Origin: an uncultured Prevotellaceae bacterium
GTDB lineage: Bacteria; Bacteroidota; Bacteroidia; Bacteroidales; Muribaculaceae
Assembly (NCBI GenBank): GCA_900318335.1
Contig: ONKF01000015.1
Span: 1 to 64,000, forward strand
Reading direction: 5' to 3'
DNA length: 64,000 nt
The translations under genes and the position numbers were made by a program. Below, one piece after another: positions 16,790-25,213 of the stretch. Below the pieces are notes generated by a model. It searched no databases. It was given only the letters and a program-made list of their open reading frames with translations, and had not been told where the DNA came from. How positions within the stretch are numbered: position 1 is the stretch's first letter; each line of letters begins with the position of its first letter.

Positions 16790-17602
16790 ATGGCTGAGGA
16801 GAAGTTGCAGGAAATGTCGTTCTGGGACCACATCGACGCGTTGCGTTCGGTGCTGGTCCGCATTGTTATTGCCCTGGTGGTGGCCACAGTGGGGCTGTTC
16901 TGCCTCATGCCCACCATCTTTGATAGCATTATTCTTGCGCCCTGCCATGGTGACTTTGCACTTTACCGCCTATTTGAGCGCATGACCTCGTCGGTGGCAT
17001 GGTTACCGCAGTTCACTACCGGCGGCTTTGAGGTCGAGTTGATCAATATCAAGCTCGCTTCCCAGTTCTTCATCCACATGTCCACTTCCTTCTGGCTGGC
17101 GCTTGTGCTGATGTTTCCCTTTGTCCTTTATGAATTGTGGGCCTTCATTGCACCTGCTCTTTATCAAAATGAGAAACAGGGTGTTAAGACCGCATTCTTC
17201 ATCGGATGCTTGATGTTTTTCTTGGGCGTTTTGGTGGGCTATTTTGTCGTTTTTCCCGTCACATTGCGTTTCCTGGCCGACTATCACGTGAGCCAGTTAG
17301 TGCCTAACCAGATTTCACTCGATAGCTATATGGATACGTTCCTGATGCTGATTTTCGTCATGGGCATCATCTTTGAGTTGCCACTCGTGGCTTGGCTCCT
17401 GGGTGTGCTGGGCGTGCTGCATCGGGGATTCTTCAGGACTTATCGCCGTCATGCCATCGTCGTGCTGCTGGTGCTGGCCGCAATCATCACGCCCACTGGC
17501 GATCCCTTCACCTTGATGATAGTGTTCCTACCCATTTACCTTCTCTACGAGATCAGTGCCTATCTCGTTCCCCGCTCAAGCACTTCTCAGCAAGGCTCCT
17601 AA
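16790..17602 (+). CDS. tatC: Sec-independent translocase protein TatC
   Basis: The 270-residue, six-helix TatC recognises twin-arginine signal peptides. The conserved N-terminal MSFWDHIDALRSVLVR (the F-x-H-x-x-E/D-L-R signature) and the string FVLYELWAFIAPALYQNEK confirm it. The last helices keep PTGDPFTLMIVFLPIYLLYE, also typical. The 186 bp between tatA and tatC has small hairpins but no reading frame that looks real. A palindromic repeat element begins 13 bp after the stop and probably terminates the transcript. Confidence 0.95.
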   Translation: MAEEKLQEMSFWDHIDALRSVLVRIVIALVVATVGLFCLMPTIFDSIILAPCHGDFALYRLFERMTSSVAWLPQFTTGGFEVELINIKLASQFFIHMSTSFWLALVLMFPFVLYELWAFIAPALYQNEKQGVKTAFFIGCLMFFLGVLVGYFVVFPVTLRFLADYHVSQLVPNQISLDSYMDTFLMLIFVMGIIFELPLVAWLLGVLGVLHRGFFRTYRRHAIVVLLVLAAIITPTGDPFTLMIVFLPIYLLYEISAYLVPRSSTSQQGS

Positions 17603-17614
17603 TAAGAGCTTGCC

Positions 17615-17834
17615 CCTGTTTTCCGCATTGGGACACACTGTGAAGTCATTAATGGCGATTGTTGTGTCCAAGCAGGTCGAAGGCCTGCACAAGGCCATCG
17701 GCCTTGTCAAGGTCTTCGACCTTTTTAGCCGAATGAGAATAGTACAGGAAACACCATTTTGCAAAAATCATGAGGTTGTATCGATGAATATCAAACAACA
17801 TTTATTTTAGCAAAATGCTAGTGCTGAAAACAGG
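17615..17834 (+). repeat. Dispersed palindromic repeat, copy A
   Basis: 220 bp non-coding element. Its ends form 13 bp inverted repeats with one mismatch: CCTGTTTTCCGCA at 17615-17627 and TGCTGAAAACAGG at 17822-17834. Inside are GTTGTGTC (17661-17668), a 49 bp palindrome (17674-17722), GCCGAATG (17728-17735), ATTTTGCAAAAATCA and AGCAAAATGCT. The same ordered blocks recur in reverse orientation at 21621-21790. There is no reading frame and no obvious target-site duplication. It resembles a MITE or an enlarged REP/BIME-type element; the class is inferred. Confidence 0.65.
17674..17727 (+). terminator. Long hairpin with T-run downstream of tatC
   Basis: Arms 17674-17696 and 17700-17722 (23 bp, three mismatches, 3-nt loop) followed by TTTTT. 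It is part of repeat copy A and probably terminates tatAC transcription. Confidence 0.7.
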
Positions 17835-18011
17835 AAAAGTCAAAAGGCCAATTATGACATACCACTCAGGGAGTTTGTATAATGTGTGTAATTAGTTAAT
17901 TTTGCGTAAATTGTTGTTTAAAATTATTATAATTAATTGATCGTTTGCGTTTTTTTATTACTTTTGTAGAATTAAAAAATTTCCTACTATTAACACTAAA
18001 ACTTTCTAATT
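17835..18011 (+). other. Leader and promoter region of the first dockerin-tailed gene
   Basis: The rest of the 409 bp gap after tatC. It is AT-rich and contains the promoter at 17937-17966 but no coding frame. Confidence 0.6.
17937..17966 (+). promoter_or_regulatory. Bacteroidota promoter of the first dockerin-tailed gene
   Basis: TTG at 17937-17939, 19 bp spacer and TACTTTTG at 17959-17966, a full -33/-7 match. The start codon lies 45 bp downstream. Confidence 0.65.
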
Positions 18012-19457
18012 ATGAAAAAATTATTCCTAATGTTATTTGGTCTGGTTGCGGTTAATGCGCTTGCTGTAACGCCCGCCGACCCCACAGATGTGATATGGTA
18101 TGATTGTGGTAATGAGACTGGTCACAGTTTTCTGACTTTCACCCTGCCCACAGTTGATGTGAATGGCAATCTCCTTGACATTGAGATGATGGGCTATCGC
18201 ATTTATACTGATGACGACCAGATTTTCACTTTCACCAAGCCGCCTTATGATGACCTCTGGGGTAATACAACCGATGTCTATTATTACCTTTGGGACGAAG
18301 ACACCGACATCCGGAGCAATGGTGTTTTCTTCTACCGCACCAACGCCGACGGTTATGAACGCTTCTTCAACACCCGCATTGGTGTCCAGGTGTTCTACGT
18401 GAATGACAATTTCACCATTGGTGGCGTTTCCAACATCGTCTATGCTTATCTGGGTGAGCCTGTGGCCGAATTGCCCAAGCCTGCTACTCCTGACATTGAA
18501 GACTTTATTGATTACGGAAATATGGTTGATTTGACTTACACCATTCCTCAAACCCTGATGACTCAGGAGCCTGTTGCCGATGACTACAATGTTGATTTGG
18601 AATTCAATGATGTTGAAGATGATTTCACTGTTCTTGATCCTGAGAAATTGAGTTTCAGTATTCTCACCGACAATGACAAGTTCTTTGTCTTCACTCCCGA
18701 GATGTTCCCTGGCCAGATTGAGGAAGCAACCACTCATGCACCGTATACTTGTAGGACTCCCAATGGAAATATCGGATATTGGGATATTCACTTTGCTGGA
18801 TTAACCAATGAAGTTGAAAATGCCGAAGAGCGCTTCTTCGATTGGCGCATCGCTCTGCAGACCCACTATACCGATGGAGATCAGACCAACTCATCGGAAC
18901 TCCTCTACATGGAGGTTTATCCCCAGCTGAAAGAAGCCGCCGAAGTGACATCCACGTCATTCCTTGCTGACTGGAACTGCGATGTCGAGAACACTTATAT
19001 CCTCGCCGGTTTCAAGAGCTATGACCTTTATATCACCAACATGACCACTCAGGAAACGACCGTCATCAATAATGTTGAACCCACTTATCCTCAGTCACAA
19101 CTGAATGAGCAGGGTGAGGAAGTGGCTATCCCGCATGCAAAGCCCGGTGCCGCCTACACTGTAACAGGCTTGACTCCTGGCACTACCTATCAGTACTATG
19201 TCGTTTGCTCGAATTCCTACAATTCGTTCAATTCTGCCACACGTGAGGTGACCCTGCCTGCTGAGGGCCATGGCTATGACCTGGGTGACGTTAACCACGA
19301 CGGCAAGGTGAACATCACTGATGCCACCTTCTTGATCGACTTCCTGTTGGGCGTCGATAATGGCACCTGCAACATCTGTGGTGACATTAACGGTGATGAC
19401 GCAGTAAACATCGTTGATGTTACTGCCTTGATCGACATCCTGTTAGGCGGAAATTGA
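18012..19457 (+). CDS. Secreted protein with fibronectin-like region and C-terminal dockerin-like domain
   Basis: 481 residues: a Sec signal peptide (MKKLFLMLFGLVAVNALA); two related beta-rich segments of about 150 residues, each opening with a D-Y/W-G-N-x-V/T-type strand and holding an FxF-x-P-E/P motif; a fibronectin type III-like stretch (about 315-415; GAAYTVTGLTPGTTYQYYVV); and a dockerin-like tail. The tail has two calcium-loop repeats (GDVNHDGKVNITDATFLIDF and GDINGDDAVNIVDVTALIDI) and ends LLGGN. I do not recognise the large N-terminal part. The tail is shared with the proteins at 19905 and 27559. The location is probably periplasmic or cell-surface; the function is unknown. Confidence 0.75.
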   Translation: MKKLFLMLFGLVAVNALAVTPADPTDVIWYDCGNETGHSFLTFTLPTVDVNGNLLDIEMMGYRIYTDDDQIFTFTKPPYDDLWGNTTDVYYYLWDEDTDIRSNGVFFYRTNADGYERFFNTRIGVQVFYVNDNFTIGGVSNIVYAYLGEPVAELPKPATPDIEDFIDYGNMVDLTYTIPQTLMTQEPVADDYNVDLEFNDVEDDFTVLDPEKLSFSILTDNDKFFVFTPEMFPGQIEEATTHAPYTCRTPNGNIGYWDIHFAGLTNEVENAEERFFDWRIALQTHYTDGDQTNSSELLYMEVYPQLKEAAEVTSTSFLADWNCDVENTYILAGFKSYDLYITNMTTQETTVINNVEPTYPQSQLNEQGEEVAIPHAKPGAAYTVTGLTPGTTYQYYVVCSNSYNSFNSATREVTLPAEGHGYDLGDVNHDGKVNITDATFLIDFLLGVDNGTCNICGDINGDDAVNIVDVTALIDILLGGN

Positions 19458-19548
19458 TGTAAACAGGGTTTGCCCCCCCTTGGTATAGGGGCTCCCGCCT
19501 TAGCGTGGCTGTTGTCACAGAACCCACGCTGAGTTAAGAATGTTGAAT

Positions 19549-19589
19549 AGACTGGCGCATTGGTGTTCTTCGAGCCGATGCGCCAGTCT
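19549..19589 (+). terminator. Terminator after the first dockerin-tailed gene
   Basis: Perfect 12 bp arms AGACTGGCGCAT (19549-19560) and ATGCGCCAGTCT (19578-19589), then a T-rich run. Confidence 0.75.
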
Positions 19590-19764
19590 TATTGATTTTA
19601 TCTGGCGTTGTGATAGGCTTGTTGTGAGTTTGGTGTGTATTATAAATAAATTAATGTGTGAACTGTAAATTTTCTTCACTATCGAAAATGGTAGTTTTTA
19701 CATTTATTTGAATTCATGTTGAAAAATATTGATAAAAACTATAGATATATTAAAATTATTGGTG

Positions 19765-19772
19765 TACATTTG
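19765..19772 (+). promoter_or_regulatory. -7 promoter element of the adhesin-like gene
   Basis: TACATTTG; no -33 element at the expected spacing. Confidence 0.4.
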
Positions 19773-19904
19773 CAGTACTAACCAAGATTGAGGTTCATTT
19801 GTTCCGTTTTGACGTTCATCGTTGAAAAGAATTGATAAACTCATATGGATCGAATATTTGTGTTTTAACTCCATATTTATTATTAACTAAATTTTTTTAC
19901 ATTT

Positions 19905-21506
19905 ATGAAGAAATTATTATTCTTAATGTTGAGTGCAGCTGTTGCAGTATCTGCTTCGGCTGGTGTTCGCACATCTATGACTCCGCAGATTGCTAAGGGT
20001 AACTCTAAGGCTAATGTTGAGGCTCGCACCGCAACTGGTAAGATCGTTTCAACTCCCGCCGTTATGTTCAAGGCTCCTGCTAAGGTGGATGTGCCCGAGG
20101 GTATGGCAGCAGTTACCCTGACTGCTGGTGATGTATGGCAGGATGGCACTGGCTATCAGATGCTTCTCGATGCCGATGCTACCGCTTATGGCACCATCAT
20201 TCCCGAGACCGGTGGTCTGACCACTAGTGGTGACGCTTCAGCAGAAACCTATGCTGAGTTTGAGTACAAGATCCCCGAGAACGCTGATGGCTCATTGACC
20301 ACTCAGAACATCGTTATCAACAACAGCATCACGATCTTCGTTCCCGCTGGTGTGTATGACTACTGCATCACCAACCCGACTCCCGGTGATCGTGTTTGGA
20401 TCGCTTCTAACCAGGGTGATCCCGCTCGTGCTGATAACTTCGAGTTCGCTGAGGGTATGACCTACGTGTTCACTGTAACCCTTGAGGGTCAGAACGACTA
20501 TGTGACCATGCAGATTCTCGAGCCCGGCGTAGCTGGTACTGTTCCCGAGAACCTGACTGTTACCCCCGCCAGCACCAGTGCTCTCGTAGCATGGGACGAC
20601 AACGACGATCCCAGCTGGAACCTCCGCTGGAGGCCTTGGGTTGACATGAGCGGTAACCCCATCTATGTAACTCTGCCCTATGAGGGTTATGAGGCTCAGA
20701 TTGAGAACTGGTTCATCTATGACGCCGATCAGGATGGCTACAACTGGAGTCTGGCTTATACTGACGATGCTCAGACTGACCTGTGCTTCTACAGCTATTC
20801 ATGGTCAAGCACAAGTGGTGCTCTTACTCCCGATAACTGGCTGATTTCACCGGAATTCGATGTAACCGAGGCTACTCAGCTTAAGTTCGACGTGTGGGGC
20901 AACAGCTCAAGCTATCCCGAGCAGATTAACGTTCTGATTGAGGTCTTTGGTGAGGACACCACTGTTTATCAGCTCTTCGAGGAGAATATCGTAACCACTA
21001 CCACTCAGACCACCTACACCGTTGACCTGGGTCAATTCGCTGGCAAGAAGGCTGACCTCATCTTCCGTCACAATGGCACCACCGACATGTATGCCATGTA
21101 TCTGGACAACATCTTCATTGGCGATCCCAATGCTGAGATTATTGAGCCCGCTGCTTGGGTTGAAGAGAATGGTCTGACCGCTACCGAGTTCACCATCAAT
21201 GGCCTGACTCCCGAGACCAAGTATGAGGTTCAGGTACAGTCTGCTGGTACTTACAGCACTTCTGCATGGACCGATGTTGTAACCTTCGTTACCCTGCCCG
21301 AGGGTCCCGTTGGTCTGCTTGGTGATGTTAACAGGGATGGTATTGTTAACGTTTCTGACGTTACCACTCTGATCGATGCTCTGCTGAACCAGGCTCTGGA
21401 CGACAGCGATGAGTTCAGCTATGAGAACGCCAATGTTAATGGTGATGACACTGTTAACGTACTTGACGTTACCGACCTGATTGACCTCCTGCTTGGTGGC
21501 AATTAA
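19905..21506 (+). CDS. Secreted adhesin-like protein: DUF2436, cleaved-adhesin (gingipain/haemagglutinin type) and dockerin-like domains
   Basis: 533 residues with a signal peptide (MKKLLFLMLSAAVAVSASAG). Residues about 65-215 match the DUF2436 module of Porphyromonas gingipains and haemagglutinins (AGDVWQDGTGYQMLLDAD, TIIPETGG). Residues about 235-410 match the cleaved-adhesin/jellyroll module (WSLAYTDDAQ, TPDNWLISPEFDV, MYLDNIFIGD). A fibronectin-like segment (LTPETKYEVQVQSAG) and a dockerin-like tail follow, with repeats GDVNRDGIVNVSDVTTLIDA and VNGDDTVNVLDVTDLIDL, ending LLGGN. No protease domain is present, so it is an adhesin or binding protein rather than a gingipain. Codon use (GTT/GCT/ACC-rich) suggests high expression. 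A strong terminator follows. Confidence 0.8.
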   Translation: MKKLLFLMLSAAVAVSASAGVRTSMTPQIAKGNSKANVEARTATGKIVSTPAVMFKAPAKVDVPEGMAAVTLTAGDVWQDGTGYQMLLDADATAYGTIIPETGGLTTSGDASAETYAEFEYKIPENADGSLTTQNIVINNSITIFVPAGVYDYCITNPTPGDRVWIASNQGDPARADNFEFAEGMTYVFTVTLEGQNDYVTMQILEPGVAGTVPENLTVTPASTSALVAWDDNDDPSWNLRWRPWVDMSGNPIYVTLPYEGYEAQIENWFIYDADQDGYNWSLAYTDDAQTDLCFYSYSWSSTSGALTPDNWLISPEFDVTEATQLKFDVWGNSSSYPEQINVLIEVFGEDTTVYQLFEENIVTTTTQTTYTVDLGQFAGKKADLIFRHNGTTDMYAMYLDNIFIGDPNAEIIEPAAWVEENGLTATEFTINGLTPETKYEVQVQSAGTYSTSAWTDVVTFVTLPEGPVGLLGDVNRDGIVNVSDVTTLIDALLNQALDDSDEFSYENANVNGDDTVNVLDVTDLIDLLLGGN

Positions 21507-21543
21507 TTGCATCGATGAGGTAATGTAAATTAAGGTTTAGGAT

Positions 21544-21581
21544 AGTGAGGATGCGCCAGATGACGCGTCCTCACTTTTTTT
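21544..21581 (+). terminator. Terminator after the adhesin-like gene
   Basis: 12 bp arms AGTGAGGATGCG (21544-21555) and CGCGTCCTCACT (21564-21575), one mismatch, followed by seven T. Confidence 0.85.
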
Positions 21582-21620
21582 GTGTCTTCACTTCAGGGGA
21601 TGAAGACGCATGCGCAATTA

Positions 21621-21790
21621 CCTGTTTTCCGCACCAATAATTTGCTGGAACTATTTTTACTTGAAATTCAATGATTTAACGTCTTGATTTTTCAAAATAG
21701 CATGTCCCGTGCTAATTACATTCGGCAAAATAGGTCGGAGGCCTTGACAAGGCCTTCCTGCTAAGACACAACATCCGCCGTGATTCTGTC
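21621..21790 (-). repeat. Dispersed palindromic repeat, copy B (inverted, 5' part degraded)
   Basis: Read on the minus strand it repeats the order of copy A at 17615-17834: GTTGTGTC (21765-21772), a shorter palindrome (GGAGGCCTTG/CAAGGCCTTCC, 21737-21758), GCCGAATG (21719-21726), ATTTTGAAAAATCA (21685-21698), and TGCGGAAAACAGG at 21621-21633. The opposite terminal CCTGTTTTC sequence is not found, so this copy is truncated or diverged at that end. Confidence 0.65.
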
Positions 21791-21826
21791 AATCATGAAG
21801 TTCCTCTCTTCACTTGCCTATTACGT

Positions 21827-21884
21827 GGGGACGGTTCCGTTAGCAACAAAAGATTGATCTTTTGTTACAAACCGAACCGTCCCC
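21827..21884. repeat. 28 bp-arm palindrome (REP-like)
   Basis: Arms 21827-21854 and 21857-21884 are complementary apart from three or four bases and are separated by 2 nt. Each outer end reads GGGGACGGTTC and the inner part AACAAAAGAT. The two-base loop makes a near-cruciform element. It sits directly beside repeat copy B. Confidence 0.7.
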
Positions 21885-22052
21885 TTGAAGCGGCCTTAAT
21901 GGCTGCTATTGGTCGTCTTTAACGGACACCATTGAATTTATTTCTCAGTGGGCAATACGGACATAATTACATGCTAGGACCCATCACCTGTTCTGCCAGT
22001 TAAGAACGGCTTAGGGGCAAGTCTCTGTGCATGAGGAAATGCGATTGTCGGG

Positions 22053-24293
22053 TTACTTGAGATGAGAGAGTTCCTTAGGGTCGCCAACAATCCACAGGAT
22101 GTCGCCGTTCTTGAATTCCAGGTCAGGAGTGGGGGAGATATAGTCATCCTCGCCTCGCTGCACAGCAACGAGCAGAGCCCCATAGTCCTCGCGTAAGCGG
22201 CTATCCTCGAGCGTCACACCCACGAGAGGAGAGTTCGTCGAGATGGCAAAGTGGATGAATTTCACGTCACGATTGGGCGTGTCACCCGTGTTGGTCTGGG
22301 CTTCGACAAGAGGTAACAGATTCTGGATTTGCTCCTCGGTTGCAATCACACCTAACACATCACCGGGGAAAAGACGCATGTCGCCCGAGGGCACGGGATG
22401 TCGCTTGCCCGCACGCTGAATGTTCACAAGATTCACACCATATCGCGAGCGCAGGTCCAGGTTGCGTAACCGCTCGCCTGCAAAGGGGCAGCCATGTCCC
22501 ACAGTCATATAGGCCAAGTGCAGGTCGCTTACCAGATTGTTCTCGTGTCCCGTGCGGCGGTTCTCACGCTCGTTGATGTTGCTGATGAAGCGTTTCTCGA
22601 TCTTTGACAGACGGTGCTTGAATCTTGTCGGGAAAGCCGCCACAGCCACAGCCATGGCGATGGTGAGTAGTATAGCCGCAATTACGGCAGCCGCACTGGG
22701 GTAGATGGCCTGGAGAATAGTGGCAAGAAACATGGCTGAAATGATAATGCTGATGAGAATCATCACCACGATGGGGACGTAGGACATCCTGCCCGACGAC
22801 TCGAGCAATACAATCTGCTCGGACCGCTTGGCCGACGGCATGATGATGGACAGGAGAAATGGCGAGATAATCATGATGGCCAATGTGGCACAGGCCAAGC
22901 GTCCCCAGATGTTCTGGCCGATGTGCTTGAACAGCAGTGGCATGAGGTAAGTGCGGCAAACGACAATCAGGGCGATGATGATGACCGAATAGACGATGAG
23001 GCGCACCAGATATCTCGAGATGATGGACTTCCATAACTTGATGGTCTCGCTGCCCTCGGTCACGTTGGCGTTCTGGCTATAACCGTTGAGCAGGCGTGTC
23101 CAATTCTTGGGTAAGACCTTGACCAGTAGATTGTAGCAGGGTATTGCCTGCTTGATAAAGAACGGAGTGGTAAATGTGGTGATGACCGATACCGCAACGA
23201 TAATCGGGTAGATGCTCTTGTCAAGAACACCCAAACCGGTACCGAGTGTGGCGATGATAAACGAGAACTCGCCAATCTGGGTCAACGAGAACCCCGACTC
23301 CATCGCCAACTTGAGCGGCTGTCCGGTCGCCAGCATGCCGAAGGTGCCAAACACGATCATGCCCACAATCACCACGATGGCAAGCAGGGCGATGACGCTC
23401 CAGTGCTTGGTCATCACCTCGGGGTTGACCATCATGCCGACCGAGATGAAAAACACAGCCCCAAACAAGTCCTTGACAGGTGAGATGAGGCGCTCGATAC
23501 GCTCGGCCTCGATAGTGCCTGCAAGGATTGAACCCATGACAAACGCGCCAAGTGCCGCCGAAAAGCCGGAATTGATTGAAAACAGCACCATGGCAAAGCA
23601 CAATCCCATAGCGATAATCAACATCTGCTCGTCGCTGATGTAGCGCTTGAAACGCTTGAATAGCGTGGGAATGATGAAGATGCCCACCGTGAACCACATG
23701 ATGAGAAAGAACGACAGCTTGAGGATGCTGCCCACCATCTCATTACCCTTAACGCTGTTATTCAGTGCGATAGAGGACAGGATCACCATCAATACAACGG
23801 CAAACAGGTCCTCGACAATGAGCACGGCGAACGTCATGGGCACAAAGCGCCGTTGACGCATGTTCAGGTCGGTCAACGCCTTGAGAATAATAGTTGTCGA
23901 CGACATGGAAATCATACCGCCCAGAAAGATGCTGTTGACCAGCCCATAACCCAGGAACTGTCCGACGACAAAGCCTAAACTCATCATACCCAACACGATG
24001 ATGAGCGCCGTGAGGATGGCCGAACCTCCCACATCGATCAGTTTCTTGAAGCTGAATTCCAGTCCTAACGAGAACAGCAGGACGATGATACCGATTTGAG
24101 CCCAGAACTCGATGTTGGACTCGACGATGATCGAGGGCGACAACGTGAAATGCGGGCTGGCCAAGAAACCAGCCACAATATAACCCAGGACGACGGGCTG
24201 CTTGAGCATTTTGAACACAACCGTGGCAACAGCCCCCAGCATGAGGATAAGCGCCAGGTCACTAATCAGACTGTTTATATCGAGGGATTCCAT
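22053..24293 (-). CDS. CPA2-type cation:proton antiporter (KefB-like) with two TrkA-C domains
   Basis: 746 residues. The first 400 or so form the Na+/H+-exchanger membrane domain with about 12 helices (QPVVLGYIVAGFLASP; LLFSLGLEFS). Four more hydrophobic segments follow (about 430-560). The cytoplasmic C-terminus has two RCK-C/TrkA-C ligand domains (about 600-670 and 675-740; each with a GD(V/I)L strand). The NAD-binding RCK-N domain of true KefB/KefC is missing, so regulation by nucleotide or glutathione is unlikely; another small ligand may bind. The transported ion (K+ or Na+) cannot be deduced. It lies 48 bp downstream of the MgtC gene and is probably co-transcribed. Confidence 0.85.
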   Translation of the reverse strand: MESLDINSLISDLALILMLGAVATVVFKMLKQPVVLGYIVAGFLASPHFTLSPSIIVESNIEFWAQIGIIVLLFSLGLEFSFKKLIDVGGSAILTALIIVLGMMSLGFVVGQFLGYGLVNSIFLGGMISMSSTTIILKALTDLNMRQRRFVPMTFAVLIVEDLFAVVLMVILSSIALNNSVKGNEMVGSILKLSFFLIMWFTVGIFIIPTLFKRFKRYISDEQMLIIAMGLCFAMVLFSINSGFSAALGAFVMGSILAGTIEAERIERLISPVKDLFGAVFFISVGMMVNPEVMTKHWSVIALLAIVVIVGMIVFGTFGMLATGQPLKLAMESGFSLTQIGEFSFIIATLGTGLGVLDKSIYPIIVAVSVITTFTTPFFIKQAIPCYNLLVKVLPKNWTRLLNGYSQNANVTEGSETIKLWKSIISRYLVRLIVYSVIIIALIVVCRTYLMPLLFKHIGQNIWGRLACATLAIMIISPFLLSIIMPSAKRSEQIVLLESSGRMSYVPIVVMILISIIISAMFLATILQAIYPSAAAVIAAILLTIAMAVAVAAFPTRFKHRLSKIEKRFISNINERENRRTGHENNLVSDLHLAYMTVGHGCPFAGERLRNLDLRSRYGVNLVNIQRAGKRHPVPSGDMRLFPGDVLGVIATEEQIQNLLPLVEAQTNTGDTPNRDVKFIHFAISTNSPLVGVTLEDSRLREDYGALLVAVQRGEDDYISPTPDLEFKNGDILWIVGDPKELSHLK

Positions 24294-24341
24294 TATTCAG
24301 TTTTTGGTTTCAGGATGATGTGGAATGCAATTGGCAAACTT

Positions 24342-25058
24342 TTACATATTCATCTCGTTGGTGATGGTAATCGAGATGGCATCGATTTTTTCTTTAATCT
24401 CGTGGAACATGGTAGTCACCGACACGTCATTCTTGCTGCGCACCATGAAGTTGACAATCGTCAACTGATTGTCATACTCAAACTTCATGAACTCATCGCT
24501 GATGTGCACATCATTGGCATGAAGGATGTCGCGCAGGGGCTGGATGTCGCTCAGGATACCATGCACCTTGACCCGGATAATCTTGGATTCCCACAGGAAA
24601 TTATGCCTCAACTCGATGCGCTCGATGTTGACAAGGATAAAGATGATGAGCAGGGTGGTGATGATGGAAATGAGGTACATGCCCGCTCCGACGGCCAAGC
24701 CGATACAAGCCGTCATCCAGATGCCGGCAGCAGTGGTGAGCCCACGCACTGAACCTTTCATCTGGATAATGGCTCCAGCGCCCAGGAAACCCACGCCGCT
24801 TACCACTTGGGCAGCGATTCGGCCAGGGTCACCGTTCTTGAGGCCCAGATACACTTGCGGGATGTAAATCGAGATGAGCATTGCCAGTGTAGCGCCCATC
24901 GAGATGAGGGCAAATGTGCGAAGGCCAGCAATCTGTCCCTTGCGGCGGCGCTCCATGCCGATGGTCGCACCCAGCAACATACTGAGCAGCAGTTTCACCA
25001 CCGCATTCACCAAGTTGACGTCGGGGCTGAGGATATCGTTATAAATGTTCTGAAGCAT
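24342..25058 (-). CDS. MgtC/SapB family membrane protein
   Basis: 238 residues. The N-terminal half has four or five transmembrane helices with the MgtC signature (LLGATIGMERRRKGQIAGLRT and SGVGFLGAGAIIQ). The C-terminal half is a soluble ACT-like domain (about 150-238). In pathogens MgtC modulates the F-ATPase and Mg2+ homeostasis; in commensals its role is not settled. It heads a two-gene unit with the antiporter and has a good promoter at 25084-25114. The pairing suggests a shared ion-homeostasis function (inference). Confidence 0.88.
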   Translation of the reverse strand: MLQNIYNDILSPDVNLVNAVVKLLLSMLLGATIGMERRRKGQIAGLRTFALISMGATLAMLISIYIPQVYLGLKNGDPGRIAAQVVSGVGFLGAGAIIQMKGSVRGLTTAAGIWMTACIGLAVGAGMYLISIITTLLIIFILVNIERIELRHNFLWESKIIRVKVHGILSDIQPLRDILHANDVHISDEFMKFEYDNQLTIVNFMVRSKNDVSVTTMFHEIKEKIDAISITITNEMNM

Positions 25059-25083
25059 TGCAAATCAGTGTTAATGTAATCGG

Positions 25084-25114
25084 CAAAATTAACAAAAATC
25101 CGCAACATTAACAA
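25084..25114 (-). promoter_or_regulatory. Bacteroidota promoter for the mgtC-antiporter unit
   Basis: On the minus strand, TTG (25112-25114), 20 bp spacer and TAATTTTG (25084-25091); the start codon lies 26 bp downstream. Confidence 0.6.
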
Positions 25115-25151
25115 TATCACGGTTATGAAACCTCATGCACACTCATAATTT

Positions 25152-25192
25152 AAGCCGCCAAGCTGCTTAAAAACTTAGCGGCTTGGCGGCTT
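25152..25192 (-). terminator. Terminator after clpC
   Basis: Perfect arms AAGCCGCCAAGC (25152-25163) and GCTTGGCGGCTT (25181-25192), extended inward by GCT/AGC pairing, between clpC and the downstream mgtC promoter. Confidence 0.75.
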
Positions 25193-25213
25193 ATGAAAGA
25201 TTTGCTATGACAG

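Larger units (their letters stand above)
19458..19904 (+). other. Intergenic region between the two dockerin-tailed genes
   Basis: 447 bp without a coding frame. It holds a terminator (19549-19589), a very AT-rich middle part and a -7 element (19765-19772). The resulting leader of the downstream gene would be about 125 nt, longer than others here; no known riboswitch fold was recognised in it. Confidence 0.6.
21507..22052. other. Intergenic region with terminator, repeat copy B and a large palindrome
   Basis: 546 bp without a coding frame. In order: a terminator (21544-21581), repeat copy B (21621-21790), a 28 bp-arm palindrome (21827-21884), and about 170 bp of unremarkable sequence before the convergent antiporter gene. 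Confidence 0.7.
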
